This document shows positions 1 through 9,868 of a stretch of DNA of 64,000 nt, piece after piece. Where the stretch lies: NCBI GenBank assembly GCA_036346255.1, contig CM070634.1, positions 82,153,020 through 82,217,019 on the forward strand. Reading direction: 5' to 3'. Both the position numbers and the translations under genes were made by a program. The notes below the pieces were generated by a model that did no database searches, was not told the origin of the DNA, and saw nothing but the letters and a program-made list of their open reading frames with translations. Each line of letters begins with the position of its first letter. Positions within the stretch are counted from its first letter, which is position 1. This DNA comes from Ampelocalamus luodianensis (Eukaryota; Streptophyta; Magnoliopsida; Poales; Poaceae).

Positions 1-1022
1 AGTTGCGGTAATACCACCAACAGTCTGCGGTCATACCGTCAGAGACTAAAACACATGGATTTTGCATTCCGCTTCAACTCAATTTACAAAATATATTTGT
101 CAATTGATGCATGATGCAAAGAAGGGTTAAATGCGAGATTCTCAACAAGTTGCAAAACATATTTGTCAACTTTTAGAATCACACCACAAGGAATAGGATA
201 CATGGACTAAGACCATTTGCAAAATACATTCGCAAACTAAAGTCACATGCTACAAGGATTAAACATGAGCCTCAACTATTTGCAAAATACATTCGCAAAT
301 ATTGGCAACATGCAAACGAGAGCTAGAGCAAGCACAACGAGCTATCAACACATAACTAACTCAAGCTACTAGTCAAGACCCCTCTTAATAGTACGACAAC
401 CTATACTAGCAATCTGGTCTCCAACCAAACTCCAAGACCGGTAAAAGACTAGGAACACATCCTTAGCCCTAGCTAGTCATACCTTTGTCTTGCACATTCA
501 CTTGAAGCTTGATGACGCACATCTCCACTTCAAGATCGGGTCATTGACTTGACTTTGATAATCATCAACACATGATGATTTCTTTTACTTCGGGATCTTT
601 GACTTGATGCTCATCAACACATGATGACATTCTTCATCCCGAGTCTTGATATGCATCAACACATGATGCATCCTTCACTTGATCCCCATCAACACATGAT
701 GGGTCTTCTTTTGACTTGATGATCAACTCATAATCATCTCCTCTTCGAGATCTTGATATGCATCAACACATGATGTATCCTTTAATCCATGCTCTTGACT
801 TCGATATCATCAACACATGATGATCTTCTTCACTTCGGGATCTTGACTTGAACATCACCAACACATGATGATTTCCTTTATCCCGAGTCTTGACTTGATG
901 ACGATCAACTCATGATGTCATCCAAAGTCTCCAACCTCATGGAAAATGTTAGTTCCACAATATGATTATCATTAATTACCACAACATATCATTAACTCAC
1001 AATGGTGGGTTTAGATTCTTCA
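1..1022 (-). mobile_element. Sirevirus-type LTR, 5' part, cut by window edge
   Basis: Read on the minus strand, an LTR begins at 1022 with TGAAGAATCTA and is preceded by a purine-rich tract (1023-1035), so this is the 3' LTR of a minus-strand Ty1/copia Sirevirus-type element that continues left of the window. Its first bases match the start of the solo LTR at 55335, and the stretch 301-540 is the reverse complement of about 56900-57130 (shared blocks such as the run around TAGTACGACAACCTATACTAG). The part at 545-925 is an expanded array of short hairpins. Degenerate; no coding content. The internal part of the element, expected to the right, is not recognisable beyond a few hundred bases. Confidence 0.75.
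545..925. repeat. Array of covarying stem-loop repeats inside LTR
   Basis: At least seven units share the core CATCAACACATGATG, in which CATC and GATG pair around the loop AACACAT. Bases outside the core differ between units yet stay complementary: AATCATC/GATGATT near 560, ATGCATC/GATGCAT near 652, CCCATC/GATGGG near 685, ATGCATC/GATGTAT (one G-T pair) near 758, ATCATC/GATGAT near 806. Units near 610, 855 and 905 are weaker or rearranged. Units are spaced roughly 30-70 bp apart, separated by CTTGACTTGATG-like and CTTCGGGATC-like spacers. The solo LTR at 55335 holds only two or three such units (near 56828, 56862 and 57075). Confidence 0.8.
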
Positions 1023-1035
1023 ATCTCCCCCTTTT
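1023..1035 (-). other. Polypurine tract of the minus-strand Sirevirus
   Basis: On the minus strand the sequence is AAAAGGGGGAGAT directly before the LTR start TGAAGAATC. Such a tract primes plus-strand synthesis in LTR retrotransposons and fixes the orientation of the LTR at 1-1022. Confidence 0.7.
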
Positions 1036-1487
1036 GGTGATTGATGACAAATCCTTTATCAATAACAACATTTGGATGTAAATCAACATAAGATAAGAAT
1101 TTAAGCTATTTAACTGTCTTCATGTATGTCATTAAGAAATTTAGAGTTACAAGTATTATCCTTGTTTTGAACTATGCATATGATGCGGGCATCCCTAACA
1201 CTTATGCATCTTCTCCTATTGTTGGTGAGGCAAAAACTGATGCGGACGTCCCTACGACCAGTTCAGTATCAGCCAGTCCAATGACCAGAGCTCGAATCAA
1301 GCTTCTAAACCAATAGGTGCTTTTGTTTCTTAATGAATCTCCTATTAACTATACTAAGAATTGGCTACTACCTCATGCAAATATTTTGTGCATTCTCAGA
1401 TTCGAACATTGTGAAGACTTCGGAAGGAAAGCAATGAAGGACCTTGGAAGATCAAAGGAAGTCACCTTATGCTATCTCGGCCAGGCT

Positions 1488-1694
1488 GTACAACCAGGTC
1501 TACCAACTCTACGACCAGGTCTACCAGTCCTACGACCAGGTCTCAAGCTCTACAACCAGTTTTTGAAGATGTACGATCAGTTTCCGAAGGCTTACGACTA
1601 GTTCTCCAAGATCTATGACCAGGTTCCCAAGGCTTACGACCAGTCTTACAACCAATCCTATGACCAGATCTACGACCAGTCCATCTACCAGGTC
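1488..1694 (+). repeat. Degenerate tandem repeat, 21-bp then 12-bp period
   Basis: About seven imperfect 21-bp units beginning TACGACCAGGTC or a variant run from 1488 to about 1635. They are followed by four shorter 12-bp units of the TACGACCAGTCT type and a final partial one. In one frame this reads as repeats of Tyr-Asp-Gln, but the frame is not part of a convincing gene. It lies in or beside the copia-like LTR that ends at 2266. A second degenerate motif, CAGTACTCG/CAGTGCTCG, recurs at 1730-1800. Confidence 0.6.
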
Positions 1695-1699
1695 TTAAA

Positions 1700-2266
1700 C
1701 AATACTCGGTGGATGTCGTACTTGGAAGGAGCAGTACTCGGAGGGAGACGTGCTCGACAGGAACAGTGCTCGACAGCAATAGTACTCGGTCTGAACAGTA
1801 CTTGTTGCGAACATTATGATTCGGTTAGGATTTGGAAATTAGAGTCTTTGTCTAGCTTGGTTAGTTGTGCCGGCCCTAGATTTTGGTGGCGTGATTTCGG
1901 GAGGTTCACTATAAATACCACCGTGACCCCCATGTATCCCTAAGACCAGTTTATGCATAAGATTGAAACATAGCTATTGCTTGTTCTTTCAAACCAGAGT
2001 TCATGCGAGGACTTTGAGAGAGAATTGGGCGATCCATTGGTTCATCCTGCACTTCAAGGTCAAGCTATCGTTCTATTGGAAATTAGGGGCTTGGCGATCA
2101 TTGCTTGTGGTCTCACGATGATCATCTATCTAATGTGTTTTTTTTTTGGCGATAACCAAAGAGTTGAGGGTTCGTGCATTGACGTGAGTGTTCAGTTAGC
2201 GATTTCGTCAACTTCGCATCATCTATCTACAGGTCTCATTGAGAAGATCGGGCAACCCCCATATCA
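1700..2266 (+). mobile_element. Copia-like LTR, 3' portion (left end not found)
   Basis: A TATA-like box (TATAAATA, 1910-1917) lies about 350 bp before a CA-3' terminus at 2266, and a degenerate initiator-Met primer site follows at 2269. This is the usual promoter-R-U5-primer-site order of an LTR. I could not place its 5' end; it could reach back to about 1040, or the left part may have been lost. No matching second LTR was recognised in the window, so family assignment rests only on the terminus and primer site. Confidence 0.45.
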
Positions 2267-2268
2267 TG

Positions 2269-2281
2269 TGGTATCATATTC
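2269..2281 (+). other. Primer-binding-site-like sequence
   Basis: TGGTATCATATTC resembles the grass retrotransposon primer site TGGTATCAGAGCC (complement of the initiator tRNA-Met 3' end), matching the first eight bases, two bases after a CA LTR end. It is partly mutated. Confidence 0.45.
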
Positions 2282-3441
2282 TAGGTTTACTCGATGAGAT
2301 CTATTTACCCATAGTTTAGATTTGTTTTCTATCCTATAGTCCATTAAACCGAAAATTTGCAACACCAAAACCATAGTTCAGTCTATTATTTCTTATGAGT
2401 TTCGTTAAGTTTTCATCCATGAGAGATTTGTTTTTCGTGCTGATCTTGTGTTTTCCTTTGTGTAACTTCATCTTGTATCTACTTCAATTCTCGAAAATTG
2501 TTGATTGATTCCCTCAATTAGCACCCAAAAAGTGATTTTGGAATTTATCTCTTGGTTGTTATCCGAGTTGGATCTACACGTCTTCTTTTCGTTTTCTTTT
2601 GGGGAAGTAGTATCCGACTCAAACTCCAAGATTGTTCTTTTTAAAAACTACCTTGTTCCGACTTTCTGGCTTGGTGTTTGGTTCGATTCGGGTTTCATCT
2701 TTAATCCTAGATGGCCGAAACCTTTTGGTGATCTTGAGCCTTACTTATATCTTTTCATCTTTGAGATTAACTATTGAATTTTGCTTTCGAGCTGCTCTTG
2801 GAATTAGTCTACACTTCTGAAATTTTTGAGACGTGCAAATCAAAGGGTGAATCAACACCTTCCTTTCGGCCATTGCAAAAGAAGATATCAAAAGGCACTC
2901 GATTTGAAGAAAAAGCCACGGCTTGACAAAAGTATAAAAAAAGAAAGCAAAAGAGAACAAACCCGCACATACCGGTACCAACTTTTCCATTCGGTGACCT
3001 TACTAACCGACGGAGGAAGATCTTGTGCATGCGGTTTGAGAAAGAAAGGAGAAAAGAAACAATACTGGCCGAAACTTGGAAAGTGGGAAGCCCTAGTCCA
3101 TATTTTCAGATTGTGTATTTAATCTCTTTGACTAATCTTTATAGCTTGGATCATTACTTAGCTTTACAATAACTTGAATATCAGTTTGCATAGGTTATAC
3201 ACATACCTTTCCATGCTCCACCTACACCCGTTTGTGTACTCCCTTATTCTTGGTTACGCTCATACATTACCGGGTTGAGATTGTTCGTTGTCCCAAGTAT
3301 CGTTTTGCTGTCCTTAATTCACTTTGGAATGGTAAGCTTATCTTGTGTTAAGGACAGTGCGTGTGAGCGTAGAGAGAGATTTTTATTTTACTAACCTGGA
3401 TATAATCTCGCTTGCTGTTTATGAGTTGTTACTATGACAGG
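2282..3441. other. Unassigned, probable retrotransposon leader debris
   Basis: Follows the primer-site-like sequence, so probably internal sequence of that element. Short open frames occur on both strands but none shows a recognisable gag, protease or polymerase motif. The right end abuts the LTR that starts at 3442. No gene seen. Confidence 0.4.
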
Positions 3442-6400
3442 TGTAACATCCCAATTTTCTGAGTTTAAAAATCTTTTAATAGTTAGTAGGGAGAAAATTC
3501 ACCATTTGAATTTATTTGTTTTTAAATTCAAAAGCTTAATATTGGACTTTCTAATCAAAAATATTTAATGTGAATAATCCCAACTTGAACATTAGCCAAA
3601 ACTATTTTATTTGGGTTCTATGTGCTCAGATATATTTTCTAGATTTTTCTAGAATTTTTCTGAGTACATTTGCTATTTTCTATTGTTTATTTGAATTTCT
3701 GGTATTTTCTAAAATAGAAAAAAACTATTAAAATCTCAGAAATCCTCTCGGGCCAAATCTCTTTCCTTCGGCCCATCTCCCGCACGCAGCCCAGCTCGCC
3801 CGCGTGCGCGCCGCCTCCAACTGACATGCGGGCCCCGCATGTCAGTCTCTCCGCCTTTTCTCTTTCCTTCCGAGCGCCCTGTTTGTTCTCCACCGTTCGA
3901 TCGAGGATGAACGGCTGGATGTGCACGATTGAGTCGGCATGTCCGAATGTTCCATCGATTTTGGGCTGTTCGATCTAGGATAAGCGGTCGATCCTTGAGT
4001 CTGTTTCGTAGCCGTGTCGTTTCGCGCCGCCGCGCGCCGAGCCCTAGCCGCGACGGTGGGACCCACCCGCCACGCCATCATCGCCTCCGATCTGTTAGGG
4101 ATTCGCCGCCGTGCTATCCCGTTTTGGGCGTTCGTGCTCTGGACTCTCCCAGGCCTCCGGGTATAAAAGGGGAGGTAGCCCTCGGCCTCCGCACCCCTCC
4201 CGCATCCGCCTTTGCCCTCGCGCCAAACCCTAGCCGCCGTAGGAGCTCGAAAACGATATGCACCGCCGCCAACTCTGACGATCTCTTCCGCCAGAATCGG
4301 GCTGCCGAGCCGTGGTCGCGCACCACCGGCATCGCACGGAGCCGCACTTCACCTTGGTGGCCTTCGCCGGGAACGTTGCGAGCACCGACCCGCCGAGCTC
4401 GTAGCCCTCCGCCGCTTAACGCCGCCACCGCCGCCACGACGTCCCCGACCACCAGTGAGCACACCTACGAGTTCCTCGTGCCACCCCCGTCACGTCGGTA
4501 CCACTCACCGCCGGTGAATCGCCACCGTTCACCGGGACCCTCGCCCGGCGCGCGCCGCTCGGCCAGAGCCACATCGGCGCCACCTCGCCGCCACCTCACC
4601 CTCGTGCCTCACGTGTCGCATGCGTGGTCGCCTCGTCGACGCGTGCGTGGCATGGTCCACCGGTCCCAGATTCAATCGGCTCGGTAGACTTGGTCTACCG
4701 TGAGCCATATCACTGACATGTGGATCCCACATGTCAAGATATTCTTTATTTCTTTTAATTCCCGAAACTCCTTCACGACGTCGTCGTTGCGCAATAATCC
4801 GATTTTCTTTAGAGAAATAATTGAAATTCCGAAAATCCAAATTAGGGTTTCTTTTAGATTCAATCTTCCGAGCTCATAACTTTTGCATCCTAACTCCGAT
4901 TGAGCCCATTCAAATTTCCAAATTTATCTAAATTCAGGCTCTATTTATCTGAGATTTTTATTTAATTTTTGGAGCTTGTTTTGACTCTGTTATTTATTTA
5001 TTTTTTGTTTATTTGTTTCGTTTGCGAGTAGACGTCGTTTCGTCGGGGAATTTTGTGGAAGAAGGAGCACCCCAAGATCAAGACCAGTACATAGACCTTT
5101 TCCAAGGCAAGTCATACCTTTGATCATCTTGAACCCAGTTTTCAAATTACTTTACTTCAAAGTCTCGCATTCTATTTTAATTATTTATTTAAATGCTTTG
5201 GGTATAGTTATTATCCAAATTTGTTATCACACCTTGGCCTTGTACGTCATAATTTCCTTGTCACCCTAGATTGGTTATTAGTTGGTATTATTATAACACC
5301 AACAGGGGTTGGTTAGATGCGAGTACAATTGCTTAGCCATGCTACGAGTCTCACATCTCATGAAAGTTGCAATTATTAAATGTGACTAAGTGACTATGGA
5401 ACTATGTGATAAAACTGTGTGTACTGTGTGCTATTACTTTGTGGATGGCATGTGTTGCACTAAAACCAACTAGGTGGTAAAGGATTTAGACTGAGGCAAG
5501 TGGTGGAAGCTGTGTGATATGGTGGGCTTTGTGATGGGAATGATAATCTTTGTGACTTAGTTAGAACATGGAAGTCTTGCCTTGGTCAATTAAGGACTTA
5601 ACTTTGTGCGCTATTGAACTCGAGCCTTCTTGACGCGACCACATGCCCGTATAGGACGGGCCTAACTTAGTAAGTTATGGATTCTCGGCATTGATGTTCG
5701 TGGATAGGTTGGGTGTGTGACAGGTGGAGGTGTGACTACTTAGTGGTTGCATCGCGGGACGGTTCGCCGCTTCCTCGTCGGCGGTGTGTGTTATGCCAAA
5801 GCGCTTCGTTTGGGTTGGCATAGCGGTTTGTAAGCACATCGAGAGTGTCAATGTTGAGATGAAGTTTCTGAACCGTTTTGTTATGATTAGTGCTTGCTAC
5901 ACTAGTTGTATCTTGTGGGTAAAGTGTACAACCTCTGCAGAGTGTTAAATCAATCTATTCGAATAGCGCGCGTCATGATCATGGACATGCTTGGGGATTT
6001 CACACGAGGGGTAGATTTTCATAAAATGTTGGGATGGGAGCTGTGTGACCTCAATCATATGGCTATGTGAAATAATTTGTTTAGGCTATGTGTCTTTGTG
6101 AAAACAACTGTTAAATTAATATTGTCTATTTGTTTTGAATTATGCTTTCAATCTATTATTCGTATTCAATTGCAAATGTTGCTTTTATGCAAAAGAACCA
6201 CAAAAGCCTTTTCTTTGGAATAAGCCTGCATCTATACATTGCATTCTGTGGTATGATTTGCGAGTACGGTTGTGTACTCACGCTTGTTGTAAAACTTGTG
6301 CCCAAACCTACAGAAGAGGAGGAGTCTACGCCTGCTTTCGAGGAGGAGTTCGCCGAAGGTTGTTGATCGTTAAGGTCTGGATCCCAGTCGGTTGCCTGTG

Positions 6401-6651
6401 GTGAATTGGTGGGATCTACGCTGAAGTTATTTCCGTTCCATTCTTTTTTTATTCTCTGTTAGCCTGCGTGGCTTAATAAGTGTAAACTCGACCATAAGGT
6501 CAAAACCCTTATTTGTTATTCAAACTAATCGCTTACTTTATTTATCGTTTGTGTGGATCGATATTTACCTATGTTAACCTGTGTGCACTAGCGTGATCTG
6601 GACTAGTGCAAGATATACAGAGGGTTCCGAATCGTAATGCGGGTCCCGACA
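3442..6651 (+). mobile_element. Ty3/gypsy-type LTR, TGTAACATC family, 3210 bp
   Basis: Begins TGTAACATCCCAATTTT and ends GGGTCCCGACA, followed by a primer site at 6656. The layout is shared with 11457-15063, 26528-41162 and 60820-64000: an A+T-rich start, a G+C-rich island (3740-4690), another A+T-rich stretch, then a 3' part with an alternating AACTAGT/CTAGTGCA-like segment near the end. Long open frames on both strands in the G+C-rich island are composition effects. It is the 5' LTR of a truncated element whose internal region runs to about 8993; the matching 3' LTR is absent here. The neighbouring gag type suggests a Tekay/Del-like gypsy lineage (inference). Confidence 0.75.
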
Positions 6652-6655
6652 GAGG

Positions 6656-6667
6656 TGGTATCGAGCC
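6656..6667 (+). other. Primer binding site (initiator tRNA-Met type)
   Basis: TGGTATCGAGCC begins four bases after the LTR end and differs at one position from the standard TGGTATCAGAGCC-type site (one A missing). It marks the 5' to 3' direction as plus and the internal region as starting here. Confidence 0.7.
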
Positions 6668-6881
6668 ATACCGATCGTAGGTCTTGACCTTAGTTAGATT
6701 GGCCGTCTTTAGAGTGTCCAAATTATTTTCTAAAAGAAAAATTAACTTGCAAAGTTAATTAATTGCTTAACTCTCCTCATATCTCTCTCGCCTCAACTTT
6801 TGCTATGATCTTTTCTCTCCCATTGTTTTAAAGTTGCTCTTACCTGTTAAATCTGTCTTGACAGATGCCTCGCCTTGAGCT

Positions 6882-7517
6882 ATGGTGAGCGCCGGAGGGT
6901 ATGCCGCCGAGCTTTGGAAGTTGCTCCGAGTTCTTGGAGGTTTTGATCGCCCATCATGCGTCGGCAACAATCGGGCGGTGAATGGACAAAACCGTGGAGT
7001 GATTTGTCGCCTAACGATCTACGCCAGGAGGAACGACAAGGCGAGCCAACCTTCGCACGTCTCTGTGAGGAAGATCACTTGGCTGGAAGGAATCCAGGAG
7101 TCGTCGCGCTTGGCCATGCTGCGTATCTGCAACATCTACACGCGGGAGCTTCAAGACACCGTCTTCCGCTACCACCCCAAAGCTGCAGCCGTGGACTTGC
7201 CAGCATGCTACCCGTCCACAGAAGGAGAGAGCAACGCTACCGTCGTGCACCTCGCCCAGTTCGTGGCCGCCCAAGAGGAAGCCTTGGAGAGGACCATCAC
7301 GGAGTTGGATCATGTCTATGAAGCCTTGCAGAGAGCTGAAGAGAAGGTCGCCACTCTGCAAGAGATTCTCTACGACCAAGTTCCCGAAGAAGAGGAAGAC
7401 CCTGAAGAGGATTCCGAAGAAGATCCAGAGGAAGGCCCAGTGGAGCCAGCGGAAGATGCAGAGCGGAGGAGCCACCGAGCGGTTGCACCAGAACGCTGCC
7501 TCGCTGCACGATTCTAG
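6882..7517 (+). CDS. Retrotransposon-associated ORF upstream of gag, unknown function
   Basis: A 211-codon open frame lies between the primer site and gag of the gypsy-type element. The first half has a globular look (GVICRLTIYARRND, WLEGIQESSRLAMLRICNIY, ELQDTVFRYHPKAAA). From about residue 122 it becomes a probable coiled coil (AAQEEALERTITELDHVYEA), followed by a strongly acidic tract of Glu/Asp-Pro repeats at about residues 166-192. From memory, proteins of this type precede gag in some grass gypsy-type elements and have no assigned role; I cannot confirm a family by search. The start at 6882 is the first ATG of the open frame; an upstream ATG at 6864 is closed after seven codons. The C-terminus may be frameshifted, because the last 20 residues lose the acidic pattern. 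Confidence 0.45.
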   Translation: MVSAGGYAAELWKLLRVLGGFDRPSCVGNNRAVNGQNRGVICRLTIYARRNDKASQPSHVSVRKITWLEGIQESSRLAMLRICNIYTRELQDTVFRYHPKAAAVDLPACYPSTEGESNATVVHLAQFVAAQEEALERTITELDHVYEALQRAEEKVATLQEILYDQVPEEEEDPEEDSEEDPEEGPVEPAEDAERRSHRAVAPERCLAARF

Positions 7518-7882
7518 GGCATCGGATCGGTTGCCAAAATGCCGGCTCACTTCCAAGTCTACAGCCGTCAGGAGCGCCGCCGCGGTTGTGGAGGCTTTCT
7601 TGAGTAGTTGTCTTAGTTTCGGTCTTTCGAGCTTAGCCGCTTGATTAAGTAAGTCGCCTTTAGGCGGTAGTTTTGTGTGCTTAGGTCGTTGTTTCTTTTT
7701 GTGTGCGAGTATGAGCTGCAAAGGCCCTTAGGCATTTGTTGCAGCCATGCTAAGACCCTATTTAATAAAGGTATTTCATTTGAGTTTCTTGAGTTGTGTT
7801 TTGTTGGGTTTAACCTACCCCCTGCTTAGTCCTTAACTCATCTTGTGCTTGCTACCTTATCTAACCCGTAGAGCTTCACCAG

Positions 7883-8718
7883 ATGGTTCAGACTCGCCAG
7901 ATTGCTGCAAGTGGTTCCGGTACCCCAGCACCAGGAGGCAATGAGCAACCAGCCGCAGGAGCAGTTCCGCCACAAGCACCCCCGATTGACTTGCAAAACT
8001 TTGGAGCTTTCATGGCAGCGCAGACTCAACTCATGAATACCATGATGAATCAGATGCAAGCTATGAACAATCAGAACAACAACAACAATCATCAGCATGG
8101 AGCCCACCGCTCATGGTCACCATGGACCGTCTAAACTTGCGGCGTTTATGAGGACCCGCCCACCAACATTCTCGACATGTCTCCCGGTGGAAGCGGATGA
8201 TTGGCTTCGGTCGTTGAAAGGAAGCTGCGATCACCCAAAGTCACGATGACCGGAGAAGGTTCTCGTATGCCACTCACGGATGGAAGGCATAATCGCGAAT
8301 GGTGGGAGAACTTTGTGCCGCTCATGAGGCGCCACAGATATCACACGGGAAGAATTTTTCGCAGATTTCGCCAGTATCATGTACCAGAAGGCATTATTGA
8401 TCTGAAAAAGGATGAGTTCCGCGCTCTCAAGCAAGGAGCTATGTCGGTATCTGACTACCTCAACAAGTTTTCTCAGCTAGCTCGCTAGGCAGCAGAAGAT
8501 GTAGCCACAGACAAGGCTCGCCAGAGTCGCTTTTGAAGGATTAAACATCGATCGCAAGTCGACCGATCACCCATACTTTTCCTGATTTCCAAGAACTGGT
8601 CAACAAAGCCTTTGTTCTAGAGGACAAACGCAAGGAACTGGAGGATAACTGTAAGCGCCGGATGGCTCAACAAGGAAATCAGCAATCACAGCAGAGGGCA
8701 AGAACAGTGCCACCATAG
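7883..8718 (+). pseudogene. Ty3/gypsy gag, broken
   Basis: Starts MVQTRQIAASGSGTP with a Pro/Gly/Ala-rich and Gln/Asn/Met-rich leader (residues 1-75), as in grass gypsy gag proteins, where Gag forms the particle shell. After 8130 the frame shifts. Recognisable core pieces then follow: RTRPPTFS-like near 8150, VEADDWLRSLK near 8185, and WWENFV near 8305. The clearest piece is EGIIDLKKDEFRALKQGAMS with SVSDYLNKFSQLAR (8380-8488), the retrotransposon gag core (PF03732-like). A stop at 8489 and a further frame change precede the conserved KAFVLEDKRKELEDN segment (about 8609-8653). The zinc knuckle, protease and polymerase that should follow are absent; the sequence instead runs into an inverted copy of the gag start. 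Several frameshifts make it non-functional. Confidence 0.8.
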
Positions 8719-8860
8719 TTCAACCGGTTTCACCTAGACTTCGCTTGAGCACTGCACCAACTTCAAGACTTCGCCCACCGCCGTAACTTCCGCAACCCTG
8801 CACCCGTCAACCCCAACCCGGGAAGCGACCAGCAGAACGTACCACAGGTATCTACTTGGG

Positions 8861-8989
8861 GTTTTGCAAGTCAATCGGGGGTTCTTGTAGCGGAACTGCT
8901 CCTGCGGCTGGTTGCTCATTGCGTCCTGGTGCTGGGGTACCAGAACCACTTGCAGCAGTCTGGCGAGTCTGAACCATCTGGTGAAGCTC
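8861..8989 (-). repeat. Inverted duplicate of the gag start (7871-7999)
   Basis: The 129 bases are the reverse complement of 7871-7999 with five mismatches counted by eye (about 96 percent identity). They carry the gag start region in antisense orientation. The pair is separated by about 860 bp and could fold as a long hairpin in a transcript. The left edge of the copy is sharp; the right edge decays into a weaker match after 8989. Confidence 0.9.
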
Positions 8990-9141
8990 CATGGGTAAAG
9001 AGTGGACAGTACAACCCCAAGTAGAACTGACGTTCTACTTCTCAAGAACAACATATAATAGAAGAAAGACCGCAAAACTAACTATGTTTACTAATTTATG
9101 AAGTATCTTTTCAACTCTTGCCATCCTCTCATCTAGTTTGT

Positions 9142-9544
9142 TTAGTCTGTTTTCTTCATTTTGGGTTCGTTAATCGGACGCTCGAGGCACTGCACGAATG
9201 CATCAACACCACGGGAGTGTTCTTGTAAGGCAGCAATTTGCATTGCAATATCTCGAACCACTGGGACAGCTTCATCAGCCCACTGTCAAAACCGACATGT
9301 TGTGTTCTACAAAATAATTGTAGCACGAAATGAAGGTAAGAAAACCTGGTATGTACAACTTAATTCGTGCCGATTTTGCCCAACTTACCGTAAGATTTGA
9401 ACACTTCATGAACACTCGGGACTGGTTGGTTGGCGTATGAGAGGTAAACACATTCGCCGGATCCCTGCAACGAGGGCAAACCAGGTGCTGCCGTAGTGAT
9501 TGTAATCCTCTGCTCACTCGAAAGTTAGATGAGGCCGAAGACAT
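9142..9544 (-). CDS. GRF-type zinc-finger protein of the MULE, two exons, intact
   Basis: Two exons on the minus strand, 9544-9389 (52 codons) and 9282-9142 (46 codons plus stop), flank a 106-bp GT-AG intron; both junctions fall between codons. The 98-residue product has CPRC at residues 23-26, then SHTPTNQSRVFMKC ending at Cys48 and a Trp-Ala-Asp-Glu segment right after the splice. This is the order of a GRF-type zinc finger (Cys, Ser-x-Thr-x-x-Asn-x-x-Arg-x-Phe-x-x-Cys, then Trp), usually a nucleic-acid-binding fold. The Cys expected just before the final aromatic-Trp motif is missing. The C-terminal half may be helical. A TATA-like box lies about 70 bp upstream and four 25-bp repeats lie beyond that. 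The frame is free of stops, unlike its neighbours. Role in transposition is unknown; it could be an accessory factor. Confidence 0.65.
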
Positions 9545-9610
9545 CTTGTTTTACGTAGGAAGAAATGAGAAGAGTAAGAGAAGAGTGAGGTGAATCGCAG
9601 TGAAAGCATC

Positions 9611-9620
9611 CATATATAGC
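9611..9620 (-). promoter_or_regulatory. TATA-like box of the small GRF gene
   Basis: Minus-strand GCTATATATG lies about 70 bp upstream of the ATG at 9544, a normal distance for a plant core promoter plus short leader. Confidence 0.5.
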
Positions 9621-9650
9621 ATTCGGACCACACTGTGTGGAAAGCATGGC

Positions 9651-9758
9651 ATGATAACTCTCTGTAAAGTAGGACGTGACAACTCTCTGCAAAGTAGGAT
9701 GTGACAATTCTCTGCAAAGCAGGACGCGACTACTTTCTGGAAAGCAGGACGTGACCGA
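9651..9758. repeat. 25-bp minisatellite, four units
   Basis: Units of the type TCTCTGCAAAGTAGGACGTGACAAC recur with exact 25-bp spacing (the AAAG step falls at 9666, 9691, 9716 and 9741). The array lies immediately upstream of the TATA-like box of the small GRF gene, so it occupies the promoter-proximal region. Confidence 0.85.
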
Positions 9759-9868
9759 AACGAGGCAGATAACAACTTGTTACACCATACAAAGTAGTGC
9801 AGGTTACAACGTAAATCACTGCAACACTCACATCGCTACGACCAACATGACTCAATACATCGGATAGT

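Noticed and set aside
3929..4687. 252-codon Arg/Pro/Ser-rich frame
   Set aside because: Lies in the G+C-rich island of a gypsy LTR. High G+C removes stops in several frames, and the composition is not protein-like.
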